DNA of 64,000 nt, taken from assembly GCF_002192255.1 (NCBI RefSeq), contig NZ_CP021768.1:1134001-1198000 (forward strand). The letters are read 5' to 3'. This document shows positions 1 through 9,322 of the stretch, in pieces. The first letter of the stretch is position 1. Each line of letters opens with the position of its first letter. This stretch comes from Stenotrophomonas sp. WZN-1 (GTDB lineage Bacteria; Pseudomonadota; Gammaproteobacteria; Xanthomonadales; Xanthomonadaceae). Position numbers and translations under genes: made by a program. The notes below the pieces were generated by a model, which saw only the letters and a program-made list of their open reading frames with translations, searched no databases and was not told the DNA's origin.

Positions 1-809
1 TTCGGGTTGCCATAGGGGAAGCCACCCGCGTCGGGCAGGTCATCGCTCTGCATGTGGTAGTGGCTGGCGATCAGCTGCGCCGGGCCGTTCAGGCCGAATG
101 CGATCGACGGCGCGATGCCCCAGCGGCTGACATTGGCAGCGTCACGGCCGGGGATGTCCGACTCGTGCTTCATCAGGTTCAGGCGGGCGGCGATGCCATC
201 GCCCAGCACGTAGTTGGCATCCACGGTGCCGCGCGCGTAGCTGTCGGTGCCGATGCCCATGCTGGCGCTGGTCTCGTTCTTCAGCTTCGGCGTCTTGCTC
301 ACCAGGTTCAGGCTGCCACCACCGGAATCACGGCCACCGTAGGCCGAGCTCGGGCCCTTGACCACTTCCACCTGCTCCAGGTCGAAGATTTCGCGGGTCT
401 GTGAGCCGACGTCACGCAGGCCGTCGACGAAGATGTTGCTCTGCGAATCGAAGCCACGGATGAAGGGGCGGTCGCCGGTCGGGTTGCCACCTTCGCCGGC
501 ACCGAAGGTGATGCCCGGCACCATGCGCAGCGCATCCTGCAGGTTGGTCGCACCGGTTTCGGCGATCAGCTTCTCCGAGACGATCGACACCGACTTCGGG
601 GTGTCCAGCAGTTCTGCGGTGAACTTCGGCGAGGACGGATTGAACCAGCTGCCACGCACCTGCACCCTGTCCAGGTCGGTGGCCTTGCGGGAGGCAGCGT
701 CAGCGCTGTCGGCAGCCTGTGCGGCCAGCGGCGCGAAGCCGGCGGCCAGGGTGGCGGTGGCGAGCAGGGAAACGCGCGGGGCGTGCTTGCGGGACGTGAT
801 GTGGGTCAT
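1..809 (-). CDS. TonB-dependent siderophore receptor, 5' part (runs off the window)
   Basis: N-terminal 269 residues of an outer-membrane TonB-dependent receptor; the beta-barrel lies beyond position 1. The start at 809 gives a signal peptide ending near LAAQAADS, then a short stretch with RVQVRGSW and a plug domain (about residues 55-170) with the typical plug motifs RMVPGITFG, RPFIRGFD, IFVDGLRD and VEVVKGPSSAYGG. This plug is typical of catecholate/ferric-siderophore receptors of the Fiu/FhuA class. Together with the small membrane-protein gene upstream (958-1371) it lies downstream of a Fur-box-like site at 1421-1439, so iron repression is likely. The substrate cannot be told from the plug. 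Family confidence is high; the siderophore type is inferred. Confidence 0.9.
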   Translation of the reverse strand, partial: MTHITSRKHAPRVSLLATATLAAGFAPLAAQAADSADAASRKATDLDRVQVRGSWFNPSSPKFTAELLDTPKSVSIVSEKLIAETGATNLQDALRMVPGITFGAGEGGNPTGDRPFIRGFDSQSNIFVDGLRDVGSQTREIFDLEQVEVVKGPSSAYGGRDSGGGSLNLVSKTPKLKNETSASMGIGTDSYARGTVDANYVLGDGIAARLNLMKHESDIPGRDAANVSRWGIAPSIAFGLNGPAQLIASHYHMQSDDLPDAGGFPYGNP

Positions 810-888
810 GGCTTGGGGGTAGTGGCTGGGATCGGGAAAGGGCGAGGGCCGAAGCGCAGACAGCGCGACGACACGTAGGGGGGCTTTT

Positions 889-914
889 GTAGCGCCGAGC
901 CGATGCTCGGCTAC
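889..914. repeat. SMAG-type REP palindrome
   Basis: GTAG-ended imperfect palindrome with stem GCCGAGC/GCTCGGC, in the gap between the receptor gene and the small membrane-protein gene. It matches the Stenotrophomonas GTAG-type repetitive extragenic palindromes. Confidence 0.75.
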
Positions 915-957
915 GCGGCGGACGACATCAGGCGCACGGCAACGGCCGCAGGGCGCC

Positions 958-1371
958 TCAGCTGGCGTGCGGTGCGGGCGGTGCGGGCGGTGCGTGGCCG
1001 GGATTCAACCGCAGTGCGGGATCGCGCAGCTGCCAGCGCAGGGCGTCGGAACGCCACAGCGGGATATGCGCGACCAGGGTGGCGCGCGCGGGGGGCATGC
1101 CGGTGCAGGGCGAGGTGCCCTCGCCATCAAGCGGGGGTTCCGGTGCCGGTGCGGCGTACTGCGGGCATTCGTCCGCCGGCGGGGCCGGCAACGGCATGAC
1201 CTGGCGCAACCCTTCGGCATGTGCCTGCCATCCATGGGCAGTCGGGTCATTGCTGCGTCCTTCGTGCAGCGCCGACCAGCCCAGCAGCAGCGTCAGCAGC
1301 ACGGCCACAGCCAGTGGCCACCCCTGGCGGGCGAGCTGGCACAACGTGGCAGTGGGCGCGGGCGAAGCCAT
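958..1371 (-). CDS. Small single-pass membrane protein, unknown function, Fur-associated
   Basis: 137 residues. One hydrophobic segment (about 18-32, AVAVLLTLLLGWSAL) is followed by a Pro/Ala-rich periplasmic tail with two cysteines (DECPQY and TSPCTG). No domain is recognised. It starts about 50 nt downstream of a Fur-box-like site and is followed, after a gap of about 150 nt holding one REP palindrome, by the siderophore receptor on the same strand. It may therefore be an accessory of iron uptake. The low complexity leaves some doubt that it is expressed. Confidence 0.6.
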   Translation of the reverse strand: MASPAPTATLCQLARQGWPLAVAVLLTLLLGWSALHEGRSNDPTAHGWQAHAEGLRQVMPLPAPPADECPQYAAPAPEPPLDGEGTSPCTGMPPARATLVAHIPLWRSDALRWQLRDPALRLNPGHAPPAPPAPHAS

Positions 1372-1420
1372 GGCGCGGGGGGCGGATCGTTACGAAGGTG
1401 TTACGCAGGATAACATCAAC

Positions 1421-1439
1421 GATAATGATTCGCATATGC
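1421..1439 (-). promoter_or_regulatory. Putative Fur box
   Basis: GATAATGATTCGCATATGC matches the 19-bp Fur consensus at 13 of 19 positions, with a perfect left half (GATAATGAT). It lies about 50 nt upstream of the start at 1371, as expected for an iron-repressed promoter driving the membrane protein and siderophore receptor. Confidence 0.65.
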
Positions 1440-1466
1440 GCAATCAGGCCAGCCAACCGGATGGCC

Positions 1467-1489
1467 GAAAAGCGCCCTGAAGGGGCGCT
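1467..1489 (-). terminator. Rho-independent terminator after the Rieske gene
   Basis: On the minus strand AGCGCCCC/GGGCGCT forms a hairpin followed by TTTTC, downstream of the Rieske gene that ends at 1563. A second GC-only palindrome (GGCGCGCC arms at 1537-1544 and 1552-1559) lies just before it. Confidence 0.55.
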
Positions 1490-1562
1490 CAGTGCGTTCA
1501 CGTGGACCCACCCTGGGAATGGATGCTTTCCGGAAGGGCGCGCCCCTGCCGGGCGCGCCGCC

Positions 1563-1895
1563 TCAATCCCGGTCGTCGCGGGTCCAGACGGCGTCGTGCT
1601 CGCGCTTCACCGGGAACTTGGGCACCGGGGTATAGGCCGGTGCGCACAGGGCGCGGCCATCGCGCACGTCGAAGCGCGCGCCGTGCAACACGCACTCCAC
1701 GCTGCCTTCGGCGGTGTTGAACTCGCCCGAGGACAGCTCGAACTCCTCATGCGTGCACTGGTCTTCCAGCGCATACAGCTCGCCGTCGAGGTTGAACACC
1801 ACGATCGGCGTGCCGGTCACTTCGTCGAACACGCTCTTCATTTCACCCGGCAGCAGCTCATTGCCGGCACAGACAAAGGTCCAGGTATCGCTCAC
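1563..1895 (-). CDS. Rieske [2Fe-2S] ferredoxin-like protein
   Basis: 110 residues. The Rieske cluster motifs are C47-T-H49 and C68-V-L-H71, which bind a [2Fe-2S] cluster through two Cys and two His. The size and lack of other domains fit a soluble Rieske ferredoxin (the class annotated as non-heme iron oxygenase ferredoxin subunit). The GTG start at 1895 overlaps the stop of the GNAT gene (GTGA), indicating translational coupling; longer readings upstream have no support. It is the last gene of the SUF region, so it may receive clusters from SufBCD or supply electrons; that role is inferred from position only. Confidence 0.85.
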   Translation of the reverse strand: MSDTWTFVCAGNELLPGEMKSVFDEVTGTPIVVFNLDGELYALEDQCTHEEFELSSGEFNTAEGSVECVLHGARFDVRDGRALCAPAYTPVPKFPVKREHDAVWTRDDRD

Positions 1896-2431
1896 GCGGC
1901 TGCTCCGGCCAGCGATTTCTCCAGGATCTCGAAGCGCAGGTCGTCGCGCTTGGGGATGCCGAAGCGTTCGTCGCCATACGGGAACGGCTTCTTGATGCCG
2001 GTGCGCTGGTAGCCACGGCGCTCGTAGAAGGCGATCAGTTCGTCGCGCACGTCGATCACCGTCATCTGCATCACCGGCACCTTCCATTCGCGTGCGGCGT
2101 GTGCTTCGGCGGCGTCCATCATCTGCTTGCCGACGCCGCCGCCCTGCTGGGCCGGGTCGACCGAGAACATGCCGAAGTAGCCCTTGCCGCCGACATCGGC
2201 GACGTGGGCGCAGGCCACCAGCTGGCCCTCGCGCTCGGCCAGCAGGATGGTGGAGCGCGGGCGGTCGAGGTCGGCCTGGATGCCTTCGGCGTCGATGCGG
2301 GCGCCATCCAGCAGGTCGGCTTCGGTGGTCCAGCCGACGCGGCTGGCGTCGCCGCGGTAGGCCGAGGTGACGAGGGCGATCAGGGCGGGGATGTCAGCCG
2401 GCGTGGCGGCGCGCAAGGTCAGGGTGGTCAT
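1892..2431 (-). CDS. GNAT family N-acetyltransferase
   Basis: 179 residues with a GNAT fold: acetyl-CoA pyrophosphate loop in VDPAQQGGGVGKQMMD (about 92-107) and the late motif IAFYERRGYQRTG. The acceptor is unknown. It is translationally coupled to the Rieske gene downstream (4-nt GTGA overlap). Upstream on the same strand lies sufS, but a RAYT gene and its palindromes separate them, so whether it is still in the suf transcript is unclear. Confidence 0.85.
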   Translation of the reverse strand: MTTLTLRAATPADIPALIALVTSAYRGDASRVGWTTEADLLDGARIDAEGIQADLDRPRSTILLAEREGQLVACAHVADVGGKGYFGMFSVDPAQQGGGVGKQMMDAAEAHAAREWKVPVMQMTVIDVRDELIAFYERRGYQRTGIKKPFPYGDERFGIPKRDDLRFEILEKSLAGAAA

Positions 2432-2486
2432 GGCCCCATTCTAGGTGGGGCGGGGGCGGGCGCAAATGGGGGAGGGGTCTGGGGGA

Positions 2487-2524
2487 GGGGTCAGATCCCT
2501 TTGTGCAGCAAAGGGCTCTGACTC
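2487..2524. repeat. RAYT-flanking palindrome, left copy
   Basis: Imperfect stem-loop with arms GGGGTCAGATCCCTTT and AAAGGGCTCTGACTC, loop GTGCAGC. It is an inverted copy of the element at 3159-3199 on the other side of the RAYT gene. Confidence 0.8.
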
Positions 2525-2544
2525 TTCAGCCCTAGGAAACGCTC

Positions 2545-3195
2545 ATGCCACGCCCCCGAAGGATCGATGCGCCCGGATACCCGCAACATGCCGTTCAACG
2601 TGGCAACAATCGCCAGCCCGTGTTCTTCACGAATGACGACCGCGTGGCCTACCTGCGTCTGCTGTGTCATCACGCAGACCAGCAGCACTGCCGGGTTCAC
2701 GCTTATGTGCTTATGGACGATCACGTCCATCTTCTGGCAACGCCTGATGTCTGCGGCGGGCTGTCACGGATGATGCAGGCGGTGAGCCGGACCTACGTAC
2801 GTCGGGTGAATGATCGGCAGGGCCGCACCGGCACGTTATGGGAAGGCCGCTTCCACTCCACGCTGGTGGATACGGACCGCTATCTGCTGGCCTGCCAGCG
2901 CTACATCGAGCTCAACCCGGTCCGGGCGGAGAAGGTGGCGCATCCTGGTGACTATCGCTGGTCGAGCTATCGCGCGAATGCGCAGGGCAGGGTGAACGCA
3001 TTGCTCGTGCCGCATCCGGCCTTTGAGTTGATTGCCACCGATGTCGATGAGCGGCGCAGGTGCTACGCCGAGTTCATCGAGCAGGGTATCCCTGCGCAGG
3101 ATCTCTCTTCGATACGGAAGGCGGTGCAATCGCAGCGACGGATGGCGGCAACGTTGATGGGGTCAGAGCCCTTTCGCGGGGTGAAAGGGATCTGA
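2545..3195 (+). CDS. REP-associated tyrosine transposase (RAYT)
   Basis: 216 residues. Y1 transposase (IS200-like, TnpA-REP) with the metal-binding HUH signature H60-V-H62 in LMDDHVHLLATP and the likely nucleophile Y120 in QRYIELNPVRA. The WEGRFHS motif (about 99-105) is also typical of this family. RAYTs are domesticated single-strand transposases that process REP palindromes. This gene is flanked by inverted copies of one palindrome (2487-2524, 3159-3199), and its last codons and stop lie inside the right copy. It is opposite in direction to the suf genes on both sides and looks intact. Confidence 0.92.
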   Translation: MPRPRRIDAPGYPQHAVQRGNNRQPVFFTNDDRVAYLRLLCHHADQQHCRVHAYVLMDDHVHLLATPDVCGGLSRMMQAVSRTYVRRVNDRQGRTGTLWEGRFHSTLVDTDRYLLACQRYIELNPVRAEKVAHPGDYRWSSYRANAQGRVNALLVPHPAFELIATDVDERRRCYAEFIEQGIPAQDLSSIRKAVQSQRRMAATLMGSEPFRGVKGI

Positions 3196-3199
3196 CCCC
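3159..3199. repeat. RAYT-flanking palindrome, right copy
   Basis: Stem-loop with arms GGGGTCAGAGCCCTTT and AAAGGGATCTGACCCC, loop CGCGGGGTG. Its reverse complement matches the left copy at 2487-2524. The RAYT stop codon (3193-3195) lies inside the right arm. Confidence 0.8.
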
Positions 3200-3210
3200 G
3201 GTCTGCGGGC

Positions 3211-4467
3211 TCACCCCAGCAGCTTGCGGACCTTGGTCAGCGCAGTCATGAACCGCTCGATCTCGGCGTGCGTGTTGTAGAACGCCAGCGAGGCACGGCA
3301 GGTGGCGGCGACGCCGAAGTACTGCAGCAGCGGGTGCGCGCAGTGCTGGCCCGAGCGCACCGCCACGCCTTCCAGGTCGAGCAGGGTCGCCAGGTCGTGG
3401 GCATGCGCGCCATCGATCAGGAACGAGACCACGGCCGCCTTCTCCGGCGCTTCGCCGATGATGCGCAGGCCGTCGACGCGGCGCAGCTCCTCGGTGAAAT
3501 GCGCCAGCAGTTCGGCTTCGCGCGCTTCCACGTTCTCCTGGCCAAGCTGCTGCAGATAGTCGGCAGCCACGCCCAGGCCGATGAAACCGGCGATGTTCGG
3601 GGTGCCGGCTTCGAACTTGTGCGGGGCATCGTTGAACACGGTGCCGTCGAAGCTGACTTCCTTGATCATCTCGCCGCCACCGAGGAACGGCGGCATCGCG
3701 TCCAGGTGCTCGCGGCGTGCCCACAGTGCGCCGGTACCGGTCGGCCCGCACATCTTGTGGCCGGTGATGGCGTAGAAGTCGCAGCCGATCGCGGCGACGT
3801 CGACCTTGCGGTGCGGCACGGCTTGCGAGCCATCGACCACGGTGATGATGTCGCGCTTGCGCGCTTCACGGCAGATCTCGCGCACCGGATTGACCGTGCC
3901 CAGCACGTTGGAGACATGGGTGACCGCCAGCAGCTTGACCTCCGGGGTCATGGCCGCGCGCAGCGCATCCAGGTCCAGCGCACCATCGGGGGTGATCTCG
4001 GCCACGCGGATGGTGGCGCCGGTACGCTGCGCGACCAGCTGCCACGGCACGATGTTGGCGTGGTGCTCCATGCGCGTGATCAGGATCACGTCACCGGCCT
4101 TCAGCCGTGGCAGTGCCCACGAGTAGGCCACCAGGTTGATGGCGAAGGTGGTGCCGCTGCACAGCACCAGGTCGCTGGGGCGCACGTTGAGGAAGCGCGC
4201 CAGCTTGTTGCGCGCACCTTCGTAGGCATCGGTCGCTTCGCTGCCCAGTGCATGCACCGCGCGGCTGACGTTGGCGTTGTAGCGGCGGTAGAACTCGTCC
4301 ACCGCGCCGATCACCTGCACCGGCTTCTGGCCGGTGTTGGCGTTGTCGAAATAGACCAGCGGCTTGCCATGCACTTCACGCATCAGCAGCGGGAAGTCGA
4401 GGCGGACGCGGTCCCAGTCGGGGGCGCCGGTGCGTTCTTCGATCGGGCGCGGCGTGGACAGGTTCAT
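3211..4467 (-). CDS. sufS: Cysteine desulfurase SufS
   Basis: 418 residues, standard length for group II (SufS/CsdA) desulfurases. This PLP enzyme removes sulfur from L-cysteine as a persulfide for SufBCD. The PLP lysine is K238 in ITGHKMCGPTGTG and the persulfide cysteine is C376 in RSGQHCAHP, the short-loop form typical of SufS. H135/H136 in RMEHHAN fit the PLP-stacking site. The start overlaps the sufD stop by 4 nt (ATGA). No sufE or sufU gene follows in this window, so the sulfur-acceptor partner must be encoded elsewhere. Confidence 0.96.
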   Translation of the reverse strand: MNLSTPRPIEERTGAPDWDRVRLDFPLLMREVHGKPLVYFDNANTGQKPVQVIGAVDEFYRRYNANVSRAVHALGSEATDAYEGARNKLARFLNVRPSDLVLCSGTTFAINLVAYSWALPRLKAGDVILITRMEHHANIVPWQLVAQRTGATIRVAEITPDGALDLDALRAAMTPEVKLLAVTHVSNVLGTVNPVREICREARKRDIITVVDGSQAVPHRKVDVAAIGCDFYAITGHKMCGPTGTGALWARREHLDAMPPFLGGGEMIKEVSFDGTVFNDAPHKFEAGTPNIAGFIGLGVAADYLQQLGQENVEAREAELLAHFTEELRRVDGLRIIGEAPEKAAVVSFLIDGAHAHDLATLLDLEGVAVRSGQHCAHPLLQYFGVAATCRASLAFYNTHAEIERFMTALTKVRKLLG

Positions 4468-5726
4468 GCCACACCCGCCTCGGCCAGGGCCTTGTCCAGG
4501 CGGCGTGCCAGCTGCGCACGCAGCGCATCGGGCAGGATCTTCAGCGGTTCATGGCAGAACGCAGCGCTCAGCAGTGCCTGCGCCTGGACCTGCGGCAGGC
4601 CGCGCGAGCGCAGGTAGAACAGCGCGTTGGCATCGAGCTGGCCGACGGTGGCACCGTGCGCGGCCTTCACTTCATCAGCGTCGATCACCAGCGTCGGCTG
4701 GGTGTCGATCTCGGCATCGGCCGACAGCAGCAGGTTCTTGTTGGACAGGTTCGCGTCGGTGCCGTCGGCGCCTTCGCGGATCTGGATGCCACCATGGAAC
4801 ACCACGCGGCTGCGGTTGGCGGCGACGCCGCGCCACAGCAGTTCGCAGCTGGTATCGCGTGCGATGTGGTCGATGCCCAGGCGGGTTTCGACGTGGCGAC
4901 GGCCATTGCCGAGCAGCACGCCGTTGGCGGTCAGCTGGGCGTTGTCGCCTTCCAGGCGCACGTTCAGTTCATGGCGGCTGAGCGCGGCGCCCAGCTCCAG
5001 GTCCACGCGGTGGTACTGCGCATCCCGGGCGAGCACTGCGTCGGTACGCAGGAAGCTGGTCTGGCGCGTGCTGCCGGCCTGCACGCGGGCGTGCTTGAGC
5101 ACCGCATCACGAGCGACGTGGGCGTGCAGCACTGTGTTGTCCAGGTGGGCCGAATCGCCCACGCTGAAGCGGTGCTCGACCACGCCGAGGCTGGCGCCGG
5201 CACGCAGTTCGATCAGGTGGCGGTGATGCCAGGCCAGGTCGGTCTCGCCGGCCACGCTGGCGAACACCAGCTGCAGCGGTGCTTCGACCTGCACGCCTTC
5301 GTCCACGCGCAGCACCACGCCTTCGTCGGCCAGTGCGGCGTTGAGGCGGGCGAAGACTTCTTCACTGCGCTCATAGCGGCGGCCGAGGAAACGCACGGCG
5401 TCTTCACCGGCGGCCAGCGCTGCCGACAACGGCTGCAGCTGCACGCCGGCCGGCAGCGCCTGCACATCGCTCAGCGCGGCGTCCAGGCGGCCGTTGACGA
5501 ACACCAGGCGCGGTGCCGGGACGTCTTCCAGCAGCGCGGGGTCCAGCGCCGGGCCCTGCAACGGTGCTGCAGCGAACGAACGGCGTTCCAGCTGGCGCAG
5601 CGAGGTGTACTTCCAGGCTTCGTTGCGGGCGGCCGGCAGGCCGTCGCGCAGGGCCGCATCCAGCACTTCGCGGCGCGCATCGCTGCCGCAGAAGGCCTGG
5701 GCCATCGAATCAAGCAGGGCGCTCAT
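4464..5726 (-). CDS. sufD: Fe-S cluster assembly protein SufD
   Basis: 420 residues. Right-handed beta-helix scaffold subunit of the SufBC2D complex. It belongs to the SufB/SufD family, seen in the C-terminal half (VVFHGGIQIREGADGTDANLSNKNLLLS and DADEVKAAHGATVGQLD), the latter carrying the conserved HGAT motif. Its start overlaps the sufC stop by one base (TGATG) and its end overlaps the sufS start, so sufC-D-S are tightly coupled. Confidence 0.95.
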   Translation of the reverse strand: MSALLDSMAQAFCGSDARREVLDAALRDGLPAARNEAWKYTSLRQLERRSFAAAPLQGPALDPALLEDVPAPRLVFVNGRLDAALSDVQALPAGVQLQPLSAALAAGEDAVRFLGRRYERSEEVFARLNAALADEGVVLRVDEGVQVEAPLQLVFASVAGETDLAWHHRHLIELRAGASLGVVEHRFSVGDSAHLDNTVLHAHVARDAVLKHARVQAGSTRQTSFLRTDAVLARDAQYHRVDLELGAALSRHELNVRLEGDNAQLTANGVLLGNGRRHVETRLGIDHIARDTSCELLWRGVAANRSRVVFHGGIQIREGADGTDANLSNKNLLLSADAEIDTQPTLVIDADEVKAAHGATVGQLDANALFYLRSRGLPQVQAQALLSAAFCHEPLKILPDALRAQLARRLDKALAEAGVA

Positions 5727-6490
5727 CAGACCGCCGCCTCGGGCACGACCCGGTCCTTCAGGAAATCGTAGCCGTGTGCTTCCAGCTCCAGCGCCAGTTC
5801 CGGGCCGCCGCTCTTGACGATGCGGCCATCGGCCAGCACGTGCACCACGTCCGGCTTGATGTAGTCCAGCAGGCGCTGGTAGTGGGTGATGACCAGGAAC
5901 GAGCGGTCGGCACCGCGCAGCGCATTGACGCCGTCGGCCACGCTCTTCAGCGCGTCGATGTCCAGGCCCGAGTCGGTCTCGTCCAGGATCGCCAGCTTCG
6001 GTTCCAGCACGGCCAGCTGGAAGATCTCGTTGCGCTTCTTCTCGCCACCGGAGAAGCCTTCGTTGACGCCACGGTGCAGCAGTTCGTCCTTCAGGTGCAG
6101 CACGGCCAGTTTCTGGCGCACCAGCTTGAGGAACTGCATGGAATCGAGTTCGTCCTCGCCACGCGCCTTGCGCTGGGCGTTCAGCGCGGCGCGCAGGAAG
6201 TAGGTGTTGTTCACGCCCGGGATCTCCACCGGGTACTGGAACGCCAGGAACAGGCCGGCGGCGGCACGCGCTTCCGGGCCCTGCTCCAGCAGGTCGACGC
6301 CGTCGAACTGCACGCTGCCTTCGGTCACTTCGTAGCCGTCGCGGCCGGCCAGGACATTGCCCAGGGTGGACTTGCCGGCGCCGTTCGGGCCCATGATGGC
6401 GTGCACCTGGCCGGGCTTCACATCCAGCGACAGGCCCTTGAGGATTTCCTTGTCGCCGATGCGGGCGTGGAGGTTTTCGATCTTCAGCAT
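5726..6490 (-). CDS. sufC: Fe-S cluster assembly ATPase SufC
   Basis: 254 residues. Cytoplasmic ABC-type ATPase that drives SufBC2D. Walker A is GPNGAGKST (34-42), the signature FSGGEKKRNE is the SufC form, and Walker B is LAILDETDSGLD. The length is normal. It lies 72 nt after sufB. Confidence 0.97.
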   Translation of the reverse strand: MLKIENLHARIGDKEILKGLSLDVKPGQVHAIMGPNGAGKSTLGNVLAGRDGYEVTEGSVQFDGVDLLEQGPEARAAAGLFLAFQYPVEIPGVNNTYFLRAALNAQRKARGEDELDSMQFLKLVRQKLAVLHLKDELLHRGVNEGFSGGEKKRNEIFQLAVLEPKLAILDETDSGLDIDALKSVADGVNALRGADRSFLVITHYQRLLDYIKPDVVHVLADGRIVKSGGPELALELEAHGYDFLKDRVVPEAAV

Positions 6491-6562
6491 GGTGGGGTTT
6501 CCGTGGGGCGGGCCAGGCCCGCCGGTAAAGAGAATGCGTTTGCGAGGGGCAGGGGCGGGCGG

Positions 6563-8038
<1,476 letters not shown>

Positions 8039-8055
8039 GGGGGGCTGCCTACGGA

Positions 8056-8511
8056 TCAGGAGACGACGTCGACAGCGATGGTGCGGCGCTGTTCGTCATC
8101 GGCAAGGGGGAGAGGGGGCAGGATCTGGGCGAGGGTGACATCGCGCAGGGCCTCGGAGACCACGTCGTTGATCAGCCGCCAGCTGCTGCGCGCACCGCAC
8201 TTGGGCGCCATGCCGCACTGGTGGTGGTCGTGGCTGCATTCGGTCAGGGCCAGTGGCCCTTCCATTGCTTCGACCACTTCGAACAGCGAGATCTCGATGG
8301 CCGGGCGGGTCAGCCGGTAGCCGCCACGGACGCCGCGCAGGCCTTCGACCAGGCCGGCCTGGGCCAGTGGTTTGAGCACCTTGCTGACGGTGGGCGGCTC
8401 CAGACCGGTGAATTCAGCCAGCTCGGTGGCACTGAGCACCTCGCCCGGACGGGCGGCGAGCACGGTCAGTACGACGGTGGCGTAATCGGTGAGTTTGGTG
8501 ACGCGCAACAT
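8056..8511 (-). CDS. SUF-system Rrf2-family Fe-S regulator
   Basis: 151 residues, starting at 8511 ([11 protein letters not shown]); an upstream in-frame ATG at 8670 would add a tail foreign to the family. N-terminal winged helix with the recognition segment [12 protein letters not shown] and the wing GVRGGYRL. Three cysteines, C92, C99 and C105, sit where IscR binds its [2Fe-2S] cluster. It matches the SUF regulator type known from Xanthomonas (suf_reg_Xantho family). As first gene of the suf operon it probably senses Fe-S status and autoregulates it. Confidence 0.93.
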   Translation of the reverse strand: MLRVTKLTDYATVVLTVLAARPGEVLSATELAEFTGLEPPTVSKVLKPLAQAGLVEGLRGVRGGYRLTRPAIEISLFEVVEAMEGPLALTECSHDHHQCGMAPKCGARSSWRLINDVVSEALRDVTLAQILPPLPLADDEQRRTIAVDVVS

Positions 8512-8543
8512 GGGGATGCGAGCGGTTCTTAAAGCGGACTGAA

Positions 8544-8572
8544 ATTGTACGCTTTTATTCGCCGCCATCCAA
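8544..8572 (-). promoter_or_regulatory. Putative suf operon promoter
   Basis: Minus-strand -10-like TACAAT (8544-8549) and weak -35-like TTGGAT (8567-8572), spaced 17 nt, lie 33 nt upstream of the regulator start. No clear IscR-type palindrome was seen. Confidence 0.4.
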
Positions 8573-8724
8573 CCCGGGCATTCAGCCGGCGCTGGGGTCG
8601 GGCCGGGAGGACACACCGGGGCAGGCCGTTGCCTGGGCGCAATGCTGCGCCAACGGGGTGATTTTCGCAATCACCCGGAATGGGCGAGAATCCCCGTTCC
8701 ATCCGCTGCAAACAGCCCGTGCCG

Positions 8725-9192
8725 ATGCCGAAGAAGATCCAAGCCCGCAAGTCCGCCATCCATGGCAACGGCGTGTTCGCCGTGGCCCCGATCAAGCAGG
8801 GCGAGCGCGTGATCCAGTACAAGGGCCTGCTGCGCAGCCACGGCGATGTCGATGCCGATGACAGCGGCGACGTCGAAAGCGGCCACACCTTCCTGTTCAC
8901 CCTCAACGATGACTGGGTGATCGATGCCAACTACAAGGGCAACGACGCGCGCTGGATCAACCACAGCTGCGACCCGAACTGCGAGGCGGTGATCGAGGAA
9001 GACGAGGACGGCGACAGCCGGGGCGACAAGGTGTTCATCGAGGCACTGCGCGATATCAAGGCCGGCGAGGAGCTGACCTACAACTACGGCATCACCCTGG
9101 CCGAGCGCCACACGGCCAAGCTGAAGAAGATCTGGGAGTGCCGTTGCGGCTCGCCCAAGTGCACCGGCACGATGCTGCAGCCCAAGCGCTGA
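8725..9192 (+). CDS. SET-domain protein-lysine methyltransferase
   Basis: 155 residues from MPKKIQARKS; an in-frame ATG at 8680 would add 15 residues without homology-like character. Nearly the whole protein is a SET domain: the N-terminal SAM-binding part HGNGVFAVAPIKQGE, the pseudoknot RWINHSCDPNCEA (77-88) and GEELTYNYG (114-122), followed by a post-SET zinc cluster CRCGSPKCTGTM (139-150). It probably methylates lysine in a protein, but the bacterial substrate is unknown. It is transcribed away from the suf operon and stands alone. Confidence 0.9.
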   Translation: MPKKIQARKSAIHGNGVFAVAPIKQGERVIQYKGLLRSHGDVDADDSGDVESGHTFLFTLNDDWVIDANYKGNDARWINHSCDPNCEAVIEEDEDGDSRGDKVFIEALRDIKAGEELTYNYGITLAERHTAKLKKIWECRCGSPKCTGTMLQPKR

Positions 9193-9202
9193 TCCGCATC
9201 GG

Positions 9203-9228
9203 GTAGTGCCGGCCGCTGGCCGGCACTA
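9203..9228. repeat. SMAG-type REP palindrome
   Basis: GTAG-ended element with stem TGCCGGCC/GGCCGGCA, in the gap between the SET and PfpI genes. Confidence 0.85.
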
Positions 9229-9322
9229 TGTGGAGGCTCTCCACCTGCCGTGCACGACGGGGTCACCGCCGCGCAAGGGCCGTTCTTCCATGCTGTGGGC
9301 TCCCCCCAACCGGAGTGCATCC

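Noticed and set aside
8512..8670. Longer N-terminus for the suf regulator (start 8670)
   Set aside because: Rrf2 proteins start at the helix-turn-helix; the extra residues are Pro/Arg-rich non-domain sequence.
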